A stretch of 64,000 nucleotides of DNA from Wenjunlia tyrosinilytica (GTDB taxonomy: Bacteria; Actinomycetota; Actinomycetes; Streptomycetales; Streptomycetaceae), in NCBI RefSeq assembly GCF_014646055.1, contig NZ_BMMS01000001.1, positions 457,892 through 521,891 of the forward strand, written 5' to 3'. The notes beneath the pieces are model-generated. The model was not told where the DNA came from and made no database searches. It saw nothing but the letters and a program-made list of their open reading frames with translations. The translations under genes were made by a program, and so were the position numbers. Shown here piece after piece: positions 50,064-59,047 of the stretch (positions are counted from its first letter, which is position 1; every line of letters begins with the position of its first letter).

Positions 50064-51254
50064 TCAGGTGGCGGCTCCGTCGCTGGGCCGGCTTGCGCCG
50101 GTCAGCGGCCAGGAGTCGCCGCCCGGATCGTCCAGCCAGATCCACTGGCGGCCGCCCTCCACGGTCAGACCGAATCGTGACCGTTCCGGGCGGCGGCGGC
50201 GCTCCCACAGGTCGTACGCCTCCTCGACCAGCGCCCAGAGATCACGTCGGCCTTCGAGCAGGACGGTGCCGCCCCGGTCCGCGCTCGCCGTCGAACCGTC
50301 GGGGGCGCTCAGGTCCACCCCGCTCAGGCGCCGGGTCTCGTCGTAGGACCAGCGCACGCCCAACTCCCCGGCGGCCAGCCCGAGGACGAACCGGAAGCTC
50401 TCGCTGTCCAGCGCCCTCGGCCCGGTCCGTGTCTCGCGCTCACGGATGTCCTCGCCCTCCCCCTCACCGGGGGACTGCGGCGGCTGGGCGCGCCGTAGCT
50501 GGACGAAGTACGCGGGGGTGTCGAGGAAACGCCCCTCGGCCCGTCCGGTGGGCGACACCCGCAGCTTGATCAGGCTGTTCGCCATGGGGGCCAGGATCAG
50601 CGCACCCGCCCGGCACTGGGCCGGCCAGCTCGGCGGGATGAACGGCATGGCGCACGTCGCCATGATCCGGTCGTACGGTGCGCGGTCCGGGCAACCGAGG
50701 GCACCGTCCCCGGTGACGACGGCGACCGTTCTGGGGCCGTACCCCGCGGCGGTCAGGTGGTCACGGGCGGAATCCGTGATCGCTTCCTCCAGGTCCATGG
50801 TCGTCACGCGGCCGTCGTCGCCGAGGCGGTGGGCGATCAGGGCGGCGTTGTACCCGGTGCCCGCGCCGATCTCGAGCACCGAGTCGGCGTCCCGCACCTC
50901 CAGCGCCTCGAGCATCGAGGCCATGAGGGAGGGCTGGCTGCTGGAGGAGACGGCGCTGCCCGCGCGCAGGTGGGTCACCAGGGGGACGTCCTCGTAGGCG
51001 CCGCTCAGCCACCGCAGGCGCCTGCGGGGGTCGGGGTCGTCGTGGCGCAGCGTCTCGAAGCCGCCGCCGCGCACCGGGTGGTAGTAGCGGGGCACGAACA
51101 GATGCCGGGGAACGTCCTCGAACGCCTTGCGCCACACCGCGTTCTCGAGTCCTCCGGCGTCGGCGATGCGCTGCACCATGCGCCAGCGCAGCCGGGCCCC
51201 GGCATCGGCCATGGGGTCGGCTGCCCGGACGGGAGGATCGAGGCTGCCGGTCAT
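50064..51254 (-). CDS. PCMT-like SAM-dependent methyltransferase
   Basis: A 396-residue protein whose first about 220 residues are of the protein-L-isoaspartate O-methyltransferase family: DVPRHLFVPRYYHPVR, AGSAVSSSSQPSLMASMLEAL (PCMT substrate loop with SQP) and the SAM motif VLEIGAGTGYNAALIA. The C-terminal 170 residues are an extra domain seen in many actinobacterial paralogues that modify peptides or are of unknown role. True isoaspartate repair, or modification of a particular substrate, cannot be separated here. No peptide precursor was found next to it. It is convergent with the FHA gene and divergent from the globin gene. Confidence 0.85.
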   Translation of the reverse strand: MTGSLDPPVRAADPMADAGARLRWRMVQRIADAGGLENAVWRKAFEDVPRHLFVPRYYHPVRGGGFETLRHDDPDPRRRLRWLSGAYEDVPLVTHLRAGSAVSSSSQPSLMASMLEALEVRDADSVLEIGAGTGYNAALIAHRLGDDGRVTTMDLEEAITDSARDHLTAAGYGPRTVAVVTGDGALGCPDRAPYDRIMATCAMPFIPPSWPAQCRAGALILAPMANSLIKLRVSPTGRAEGRFLDTPAYFVQLRRAQPPQSPGEGEGEDIRERETRTGPRALDSESFRFVLGLAAGELGVRWSYDETRRLSGVDLSAPDGSTASADRGGTVLLEGRRDLWALVEEAYDLWERRRRPERSRFGLTVEGGRQWIWLDDPGGDSWPLTGASRPSDGAAT

Positions 51255-51346
51255 GAGGAGCTCCTTTTCCAGTATGGGCGATGTCCGGCCGCCGGCGATC
51301 GCACGGGCCTTCCGGGAACGGTCGCCGCGTCTGAGACCATGGACGG

Positions 51347-51751
51347 GTGAATGAGATCCCGCGCGGCACTTTGGAGCAGCAGACGTTCTTCGAGTCGGTG
51401 GGCGGCGAAGAGACGTTCCGCCGCCTGGTGCACCGCTTCTACGAGGGTGTGGCCGAGGACCCGGTGCTGCGGCCCATGTACCCCGAGGAGGACCTCGGCC
51501 CGGCCGAGGAGCGGCTGACCCTGTTCCTCATGCAGTACTGGGGCGGCCCGCGGACCTACAGCGACGAGCGAGGGCACCCTCGGCTGCGGATGCGGCACAC
51601 GCCCTTCCGGGTGGACCGCGCGGCCCACGACGCGTGGCTGCGGCACATGCGGGACGCGGTGGACAGCCTGGGACTCGCCCCCGAGCACGAGCGGCAGCTC
51701 TGGGACTACCTCGTGTACGCCGCCGCTTCGATGATCAACACGGCCGAGTAG
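51347..51751 (+). CDS. Truncated haemoglobin, group II (GlbO type)
   Basis: A 134-residue 2-on-2 globin. [37 protein letters not shown] begins the fold. [26 protein letters not shown] carries Trp-Gly-Gly-Pro-x-x-Tyr and the proximal His in RMRHTPF, typical of group II trHb. Such globins bind oxygen or handle oxidative and nitrosative stress. The GTG at 51347 gives [15 protein letters not shown], the standard N-terminus. It lacks a clear leader. Confidence 0.93.
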   Translation: MNEIPRGTLEQQTFFESVGGEETFRRLVHRFYEGVAEDPVLRPMYPEEDLGPAEERLTLFLMQYWGGPRTYSDERGHPRLRMRHTPFRVDRAAHDAWLRHMRDAVDSLGLAPEHERQLWDYLVYAAASMINTAE

Positions 51752-51960
51752 GCGGGCCGGGCGTTCGGGGCGCGGGGGTCCTTCGCCGGGTCCCGGGGGC
51801 CTTCACCGGGGCGCGGGTCCCTCGCGGGGGCGCGGCCTCGGCCGGGGGCGCGGGCGGTCGCCGGGGCTGGGGCGTTCAGCGGGCGTTCAGCGGCGCGGGC
51901 ATCGGCCGGGGGCGCGGACGTGGGCCGGGGCGCCGGCGTTCGCCGGGCGCGTGGCACTTG
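51752..51960. repeat. G-rich degenerate short repeats after the globin gene
   Basis: About ten imperfect units of roughly 18-21 bp built on GGCCGGGGGCGCGG and CGGGTCCTTCGCC motifs, plus a perfect 10-bp doublet of CGTTCAGCGG. They fill most of the 290-bp gap before the P450 gene. The plus strand is rich in G-runs. Confidence 0.65.
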
Positions 51961-52041
51961 TAGAAGGCGTACAACCCGAGGCGGCGATCACGGGACGGGG
52001 CCGCATGCGGGGCGGCCGAGTGTCCCGGCGACAATGGCCCG

Positions 52042-53289
52042 GTGACCACGACGCCCAGCACCTGCCCCTACACCGCCGGGACGGCGCTGGACCCGGCGGA
52101 CCCGGGGTTCGCCCTGGACCCGGCCGACCCGGCGTTCGCCGCCGATCCCTACCCGTTCTACGCCGCCCTCCGCGGGAGCGGCCCGGCGGCCGAGGTACCG
52201 CTCGTCAACGGTTCCTCCGCCTGGCTGGTGACCGGGTACGACCAGGTCCGGGCGGTGCTCGCCGATCCCCGTTTCTCGAACGTCCCTCCCCAGGGCGCCG
52301 GGCGTCCCAAGGCGGACTCCCCCGCACAGCGGGCCCGCGCTCTGCTGGCCCGCCACATGCTGAACACCGACGCTCCCGACCACACCCGCCTGCGGCGGCT
52401 GGTCACGGCCACCTTCACTCCCCGCCGCGTGGACGCGCTGCGTCCCCGTATCGAGGAGCTGACCGCGGGGCTGCTGAGGCGGATCCCCAGGCGCGCGGAG
52501 GTGGATCTGGTCGATGCCTTCGCGTTCCCGCTGCCGGTGCTGGTCATCGGTGAGGTGCTGGGGGTGCCGACGCGGGACCGGGCGGCGCTGCGGGAGTGGA
52601 CCTACCGCGTGGGCTCGCCGGCCGACGCGCTGGAGCCGGGGGCGCTGGACGACGCGTGGTCGTCGCTGCACGGGTACTTCTCGTCGTTGATCGAGGACAA
52701 GCGGCGTGCTCCCGGCGAGGACCTGTTCAGCTCGCTGGTGGGGTCGGGGCTGAGCGGCGAGGAACTGCTGGCCATGGCGTTCCTGCTGCTCTTCGCGGGC
52801 TACGAGACCACGATGAATCTGCTCGCGTCCGCGGTCCTCCTCGTGCTCGGCCACGCCGAGGAGCCCACCGGGCGGCACTGGCCGCATGTCGTCGAGGAGA
52901 CACTGCGGCACGCCAGCCCGCTGGAGGGCACAACGTGGCGGCGGGCCGTGGAGGACGTCGAGGTGGAGGGCGTGCGCATTCCCGCGGGGGCGTCCGTCCT
53001 GGGGGTGCTGGCGGCGGCGAGCCGTGACCCGGGGCGGTACCCGGACCCGGACGCGTTCCGGCCCGAGCGGTGGGAACAGGAGGATGTGCCGCCGAGCCTG
53101 GCGTTCGGGCACGGCCCCCACTACTGCGTGGGGGCGCGGCTGGCCCGGCTGGAGGCGCAGATCGCGCTGCCCGCGCTGTTCGAGGCTCTGCCGGGGCTGC
53201 GGCTCGCCGAGGATCCGGCGCTCCTGCCCTACCGGCCCGGTCTGCTGGTGCGGGGTCCGCGCCGACTGCCGGTCAGGACACCGGGGTGA
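52042..53289 (+). CDS. Cytochrome P450 (bacterial class I type)
   Basis: A 415-residue soluble P450. The I-helix oxygen motif FAGYETTMN (AGxET), the K-helix EETLR, and the heme loop FGHGPHYCVGARLAR with the axial Cys are all intact. HMLNTDAPDHTRLRRLV in the C-helix is typical of Streptomyces P450s. No ferredoxin, reductase or biosynthetic gene is adjacent, so the substrate is unknown. The GTG at 52042 is the first start in frame. The gene end overlaps by 17 bp the stop of the convergent hypothetical gene. Confidence 0.94.
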   Translation: MTTTPSTCPYTAGTALDPADPGFALDPADPAFAADPYPFYAALRGSGPAAEVPLVNGSSAWLVTGYDQVRAVLADPRFSNVPPQGAGRPKADSPAQRARALLARHMLNTDAPDHTRLRRLVTATFTPRRVDALRPRIEELTAGLLRRIPRRAEVDLVDAFAFPLPVLVIGEVLGVPTRDRAALREWTYRVGSPADALEPGALDDAWSSLHGYFSSLIEDKRRAPGEDLFSSLVGSGLSGEELLAMAFLLLFAGYETTMNLLASAVLLVLGHAEEPTGRHWPHVVEETLRHASPLEGTTWRRAVEDVEVEGVRIPAGASVLGVLAAASRDPGRYPDPDAFRPERWEQEDVPPSLAFGHGPHYCVGARLARLEAQIALPALFEALPGLRLAEDPALLPYRPGLLVRGPRRLPVRTPG

Positions 53290-53980
53290 CGGGCAGGCCC
53301 GGCCCGGTCGAGCGGCGCAGCGCGATGGAGCCGTGCGGGGTGCGCACGCGCAGCCAGCCTCCGGAGGCGAACACCGCCACGTCGCCCTCACCGGCGGTGT
53401 CATCGTCCGGCCGCTGACCGGGCAGTCCCGGCGTGCGGATGGGCGTGAGGAAGCCCAGGGCGTGCGCGGCGTGAACGGCGCGAAGCGGCAGATCGGCGGC
53501 GCCCGCGGTGTCCAGCGGGCGGGACCAGATGTCCGCGGCGATGCGGTCGAGCTCCACACGGGTGCGCCGGTCCGGGCCCAACTGCTCACTGCGGGCGCGG
53601 AATTCGGAGATCCCCCGGGCCACCGCCTGCTGGACCGTGGCCAGCGGGAGTTCCGCAGTGCGCTGCCAGCCTCCTCGCGGGGGCATCACCCCGGCCCACG
53701 GGGGACCGGTCACGGCGGGCGGCACGGGCGCGATGCCGGTCCGCTCGTCGAGCCCTTCGAGGAACTGGCCGGCCGACACCGTGGTGTCCAGCAGCACCTC
53801 GTCGGCGAGCTGGGCGGAGCGGACCGCGAGCACGTCGAACGGCGGGTGCACAAAGACCGCGAGAGTGCTGCCCAGCGCCTGGAGGCGGGCGGCGGCGGCC
53901 TTGTCGTAGTGCAGGAGCCGGGCCAGGAAGGCGGCGAGGTCCGCCGCCTCCCGGGCGTCGGCCAGTTGCAGCGAGGTCAT
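53273..53980 (-). CDS. Conserved actinobacterial protein of unknown function, in operon with thioesterase and ettA
   Basis: A 235-residue cytoplasmic protein with no recognised domain. The N-terminal half is alpha/beta-like (LARLLHYDKAAAARLQAL, TLAVFVHPPFDVLAVRSAQLADEVLLDTTVSAGQFLEGL) and the C-terminus ends in short beta strands (GDVAVFASGGWLRVRTPHGSIALRR). The start ATG overlaps the stop of the thioesterase gene (ATGA), so the two are translationally coupled. I recall this gene as a regular neighbour of the thioesterase in actinobacteria, but no function is known to me. Confidence 0.85.
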   Translation of the reverse strand: MTSLQLADAREAADLAAFLARLLHYDKAAAARLQALGSTLAVFVHPPFDVLAVRSAQLADEVLLDTTVSAGQFLEGLDERTGIAPVPPAVTGPPWAGVMPPRGGWQRTAELPLATVQQAVARGISEFRARSEQLGPDRRTRVELDRIAADIWSRPLDTAGAADLPLRAVHAAHALGFLTPIRTPGLPGQRPDDDTAGEGDVAVFASGGWLRVRTPHGSIALRRSTGPGLPVTPVS

Positions 53981-54434
53981 GCGGCGGCGGCCCCTGCCTC
54001 TTCCTGTTCGTCCGGCGCCTTCGCGTCGGGGAGCTCCCAGTACTGCTCGAGGAAGCCCCGCTCCTCCGGGGTGATCCGGCGCGGCCGCCCCGCGGCGAGG
54101 TCATAGGGGACGACGACGGTGGCCGCGCGGACGTACACCTGGTCCTCGTCCTTGATCTCGTAGGCGACCGTCATCGAGGCGGCTCCCAGCTTGGTGATCC
54201 ACGCCTCGACCGTCACCGGGGCGTGGCGGTGCACCAGCGGCTTGAGGTAGTCGATCTCGTGCCGGGCCACCACGCTGCCCCCGGAAAGGGCCTTGCTGCC
54301 GTTTCCGGGAGCGAGGCGGAACATGAAGTCAATACGTGCCTCTTCCAGGTACCGGAGGAAGACGACGTTGTTGACGTGCCCGAAGGCGTCCATGTCCGAC
54401 CAGCGCAGTGGGCACTCGTAGATGTGGCGTGCCA

Positions 54435-54435
<1 letters not shown>
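53977..54435 (-). CDS. Hotdog-fold acyl-CoA thioesterase (YbgC/FcbC type)
   Basis: A 152-residue single hotdog domain. RWSDMDAFGHVNNVVFLRYLEEAR is the 4-hydroxybenzoyl-CoA thioesterase signature with catalytic Asp and the HVNN motif. RHEIDYLKPL and AATVVVPYDL complete the fold. It hydrolyses acyl-CoA esters of unspecified chain. The ATG at 54435 shares its A with the ettA stop (TGATG), and the gene downstream overlaps it too. A longer frame upstream is part of the ettA region and is rejected. Confidence 0.92.
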
Positions 54436-56099
<1,664 letters not shown>

Positions 56100-56457
56100 A
56101 GGAAACCGTCCGGCGTCTTCATGGATGGTGGTCAGATTCCGTCCATCCTCTCATCCGTGCCGCATGCCGGTCACATGCCGTCCTCCTGCTGGGACTGGCG
56201 GTACGGATGTGCCCGGTCTTGCGCCAACGGCGGATGAACGGTGATGGGCCCGGCGATTTCACCCCTGCCGCACCTGATGCATGGGGTCCGGCGCCGTGCG
56301 GATGGTTCCGGCCCGGGCGGTGGCCTGGGCCCCCGCCGCCCGCGCCGACGGCCGGGTGCCGTCGGCGCTCACCGGTGGGTGGCCGCTGGATGGACGGTGG
56401 GGTGCTCGGCTTCTGTTCCGCGGGGTGCTCGCCCGCGTGGTCCGCGGAGCTGCTCGC
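56100..56457. other. Intergenic region between ettA and the thioester surface protein
   Basis: The region must contain the ettA promoter near 56100-56200. Apart from the hairpin at 56342-56368, no ORF with a believable leader and coding bias was found; small frames here look like chance openings in high-GC DNA. Confidence 0.4.
56342..56368 (-). terminator. Hairpin terminator of the thioester surface-protein gene
   Basis: A perfect 11-bp stem GCGCCGACGGC (56342-56352) with GCCGTCGGCGC (56358-56368), loop CGGGT, 90 bp beyond the surface-protein stop on the minus strand. Confidence 0.7.
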
Positions 56458-57888
56458 CTACTCGCCCGAGCCCGGCGACTTGCGCTTGCGGAGGAGGAAG
56501 ACCGCCGCACCGCCGACGACCAGCAGGCCAACCGCGACGCCCGCTATTACCGGGGTGGCGCTGCTGCTACCCGTGGCCGCCAGGTCACCGCCGGTCGTGG
56601 AACCGCTGGTGGAGCCTCCGGTGGAGCCGCCGCCGACCGAGGCGGGTGTCGGGTGGGACGAGGGCTGCGGGCTACCGCCGGTGCTGCTGTCGGTTCTGCA
56701 GTTCAGGACGCCCTTGAACACCTTGTCCGTGCCGTCGGGCAGCGCGATCTTGATCTCGTATGCCTTGTCCTCTCCCACTGGCCAGAACACCGTCCGGGCG
56801 GTGCCCGCCTTGATCGTGTGCTCCCCGCCCGCGAGCTGGAAGACGAAGTCCTCATCACCCTTGTTGGTGACGGAGATGTCCACGCCGCCCTTGGCGCAGT
56901 TGTTCTGCGTGGTTATGGCGGGGATGGGGCCCTTGGCGTCCTCACCGGCCCAGGTCGCGGTCGCTCTCGCCTCGACCGTGCTGGCACTGGAGCCCGCGAG
57001 TATCTGGGTCTGGCTGCCCTCGTTCACTCCTGTTCCCGTGAAGACACGGCCGACCGGCACCGTGGTGCTCGCCCTGACCGTCAGCGAGGAGGTACCCGCC
57101 TCGGCGTCCTCGGGGATGTCGAAGTACAGCTTGCCGCCGTTGGCGGCGGTCACGACCGCCTTGCCGCTCCCGTCGACGGCCCTGACTCCCTTGGCGGCGA
57201 AGGCCGGGTCCACGGCCACGGTGGCCGCGCCCGCGCTGGTCCGCACCGTCACGGGGCCGAGCCGCTCCCCCGCCTTGCCGGAGACCGCGGCCGGCGACAG
57301 ACGCAGCGAAGGCGCGGGCTCCTTGACGGACTTGGCGCTTTTGGTCAGCCAGTCGGCCAGCTTCTCCGCCTTGGGGTCCTTGGCGTTGACCTTTACATGG
57401 TCGGAGAAGCGCCAGATCGCGACCTGGGTGCCGGCCGCCGCCTGCTCCTTGGTGAGCGCGGCCTTCTCGCCTGTCTCTCCCGCCAGCCGGGCCAGGTCGT
57501 CGACCTGCGGGTAGGAGTGCTGGAGGATCCAGTTGATCCTGCCCGCGTCCTTGTTGGAGGACAGTGTCGACTGGTCCCAGGACGTCTCCTGGTACCGGGC
57601 CTGCCGCTGCGTGGGGTGAAGGATGTCGACGCAGTAGGTCTGGAGCGAACCGCCGCCGTCGACCTCGAGGTCGAACAGCCCGGCTGACACGTCCTGGTCG
57701 CCCCGGCTGCTGTGGATGACGGCGGGTCCGGCGGTGGTCAGGCCGCCCAGGACGGCGGTCGCGCCGCCCACGTCCTGCCCCTGCGCCGAAGCGGGGGTCG
57801 TACCGGCCATCACGCCCGCCGCGGCCAGACCAGCGGCCGCGAGCGCGGCGGAAAAGCGGGAAGCCCACCGCCTTGGAACACGGAACAT
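56458..57888 (-). CDS. Thioester-domain (TQXA) surface protein with LAATG sortase signal
   Basis: A 476-residue wall-anchored protein. Signal peptide (RRWASRFSAALAAAGLAAAGVMAG...ASA) is followed by a thioester domain with the paired residues Cys86 (LQTYCVDIL) and Gln155 (TQVAIW), which form the internal Cys-Gln thioester used in covalent binding by TED adhesins. Two beta-sandwich domains follow (about 200-400, LRLSPAAVSGKAGERLGPVTV; NNCAKGGVDISVTNKGDEDF), then a Ser/Gly/Thr stalk, LAATG, a hydrophobic helix and RKRKSPGSGE. The ATG at 57888 follows GAGGTG. It probably reacts with host, substrate or neighbouring-cell amines; the target is unknown. Confidence 0.9.
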   Translation of the reverse strand: MFRVPRRWASRFSAALAAAGLAAAGVMAGTTPASAQGQDVGGATAVLGGLTTAGPAVIHSSRGDQDVSAGLFDLEVDGGGSLQTYCVDILHPTQRQARYQETSWDQSTLSSNKDAGRINWILQHSYPQVDDLARLAGETGEKAALTKEQAAAGTQVAIWRFSDHVKVNAKDPKAEKLADWLTKSAKSVKEPAPSLRLSPAAVSGKAGERLGPVTVRTSAGAATVAVDPAFAAKGVRAVDGSGKAVVTAANGGKLYFDIPEDAEAGTSSLTVRASTTVPVGRVFTGTGVNEGSQTQILAGSSASTVEARATATWAGEDAKGPIPAITTQNNCAKGGVDISVTNKGDEDFVFQLAGGEHTIKAGTARTVFWPVGEDKAYEIKIALPDGTDKVFKGVLNCRTDSSTGGSPQPSSHPTPASVGGGSTGGSTSGSTTGGDLAATGSSSATPVIAGVAVGLLVVGGAAVFLLRKRKSPGSGE

Positions 57889-58208
57889 ACGTTCACCTCT
57901 CTGGGCGAGACGGGAAGGCCGACACGTCCCGCGCATGCATGAGACCCCCGTGCGACCTCAGGAATCCTATTGATCGCGGCCCGTCGAGCCGCTGACCACT
58001 TCCTTGGGAAAGCAATTCGAATCGGAATCGTTATCGACGCTGATGCATGAAGCGCTCAATATCGATAAATCATCCCTGCGCGGCAGCGCGGAAGGAGTGG
58101 GTCAGAATTCGCAGGCAGGCCCATTCATCTCCAGATCGCCATATTGGCGATCAATACTGATCAAGGATGCCAAGGCGCCGCAATCGGACAGGTCGCCCTG
58201 ACGGAGCG
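57889..58208. promoter_or_regulatory. AT-richer intergenic island with perfect inverted repeat
   Basis: The stretch about 58000-58190 is visibly AT-richer than its surroundings. It has a perfect 8-bp-arm inverted repeat at 58134-58152 (GATCGCCA, TAT, TGGCGATC) and a direct repeat GATCAA-TACT-GATCAA at 58149-58164. It lies upstream of the thioester-protein gene and downstream of ssbB. A 65-codon TTG-started frame (58004-58201) lacks coding bias and is not called. Confidence 0.55.
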
Positions 58209-58682
58209 TCAACCCACACCCGCCGGCTCCGGCAGCACGTCCGGGACGACCTCCACCCCCGGAGCGGCTTCCTCCAACTCGGCCCCGAACTCCGACTGTT
58301 CGGACTGCGGCGGGCGAGCCGCCCGTGCCCCTCGGCGAAACGCGGACGTTCCTCGTGAGAGGTCATGGCCGACCGCTCCGGCGTCGATCTCCACCGTCGT
58401 CTGCCGCTGCCCGTCCTTCTCCCACTCGCGCACCCGAATACGGCCCTGCACCACCAGCGGATCACCCCGGCCGACCGAGGTCGCCACATTTCCGGCGAGC
58501 CCCCGCCACGACCAGACGGTATAGAAGCTCGTCTGCGCGTCCACCCATCCGTTGCGCTCGCGGTCCCACCGCCGCGCCGTCACGGCCAATCGAAAACTCG
58601 CCACAGGGATTCCTGTCGGAGTTTCGCGGTACTTCACTTCGGTGGCCGCGTTCCCGACCAGAGTCACCGTCGTTTCATTCAT
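58209..58682 (-). CDS. ssbB: Single-stranded DNA-binding protein, sporulation paralogue SsbB
   Basis: A 157-residue SSB with one OB-fold (about 1-110): TTVTLVGNAATEVKYRETPTGIPVASFRLAV, RNGWVDAQTSFYTVWSW, GRIRVREWEKDGQRQTTVEIDAGAVGHDL. The C-terminus lacks the acidic DDDIPF-type tip of replicative SSBs and ends EVVPDVLPEPAGVG. Length and neighbourhood match SsbB of S. coelicolor (156 residues), the paralogue involved in chromosome segregation during sporulation, as opposed to essential SsbA. The ATG at 58682 follows GGGGGAG. It lies on the same strand as dynA-dynB. Confidence 0.9.
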   Translation of the reverse strand: MNETTVTLVGNAATEVKYRETPTGIPVASFRLAVTARRWDRERNGWVDAQTSFYTVWSWRGLAGNVATSVGRGDPLVVQGRIRVREWEKDGQRQTTVEIDAGAVGHDLSRGTSAFRRGARAARPPQSEQSEFGAELEEAAPGVEVVPDVLPEPAGVG

Positions 58683-59038
58683 TCCCGAACACTCCCCCGC
58701 AAGGATCCGCGATTGCCTGTACGCCTCGGCCGGCGTGCATGGCATCTGTGGCCATATGGCCTCTGTGGGCCTGCGTGGCCGGTCTGGCCCGCACGGACAG
58801 CGTCCCGCAATCAAGGTGTTCCGTGGGAAGTGGGAGGGAATCTGTGGATTACTGGCGAGTTGTGGACAACTCGACCACCCGGACGAGTGACAAGCACAGC
58901 CCGCCTCAGCGTCCGATCAGTCCTCAGCGTCCGGGGCCGTCCTCGCGTCCGATCAGTTCTCGCGTCCGATCGGTTCTCGCGTCCGATCGGTTCTCGCGTC
59001 CGATCAGCCTCAGCAATGGGGTCGGTCCTCGCGTCCGG
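58683..59038. other. Region between dynB and ssbB
   Basis: About 225 bp next to ssbB show no ORF with coding character. They include GCCTGTACGCCTCGGCC and several TGGCC/TGTGG blocks (58740-58800) and likely hold the ssbB promoter. The remaining 130 bp is the 17-bp tandem repeat described separately. Confidence 0.4.
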
Positions 59039-59047
59039 TCAGTCCTC
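58909..59047. repeat. 17-bp tandem repeat at the dynB 3' end
   Basis: Units of GCGTCCGATCRGTTCTC start at 58909, 58927 (divergent), 58945, 58962, 58979, 58996 and 59031; the spacing of the four central units is exactly 17 bp. The last unit enters the dynB stop codon (59039-59041) and final codons. Confidence 0.85.

Noticed and set aside
50064-51254. PCMT-like gene considered as a RiPP-tailoring (aspartimide-forming) methyltransferase
   Set aside because: No lanthipeptide, lasso or graspetide biosynthesis gene or precursor peptide is nearby.
52042-53289. P450 considered as part of a biosynthetic cluster
   Set aside because: Neighbours are a globin gene and an ettA housekeeping operon; no polyketide, NRPS or terpene genes occur in the window.
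58004-58201. 65-codon plus-strand frame in the AT-rich island
   Set aside because: TTG start without leader, no third-position GC bias and no recognisable sequence; more likely chance.
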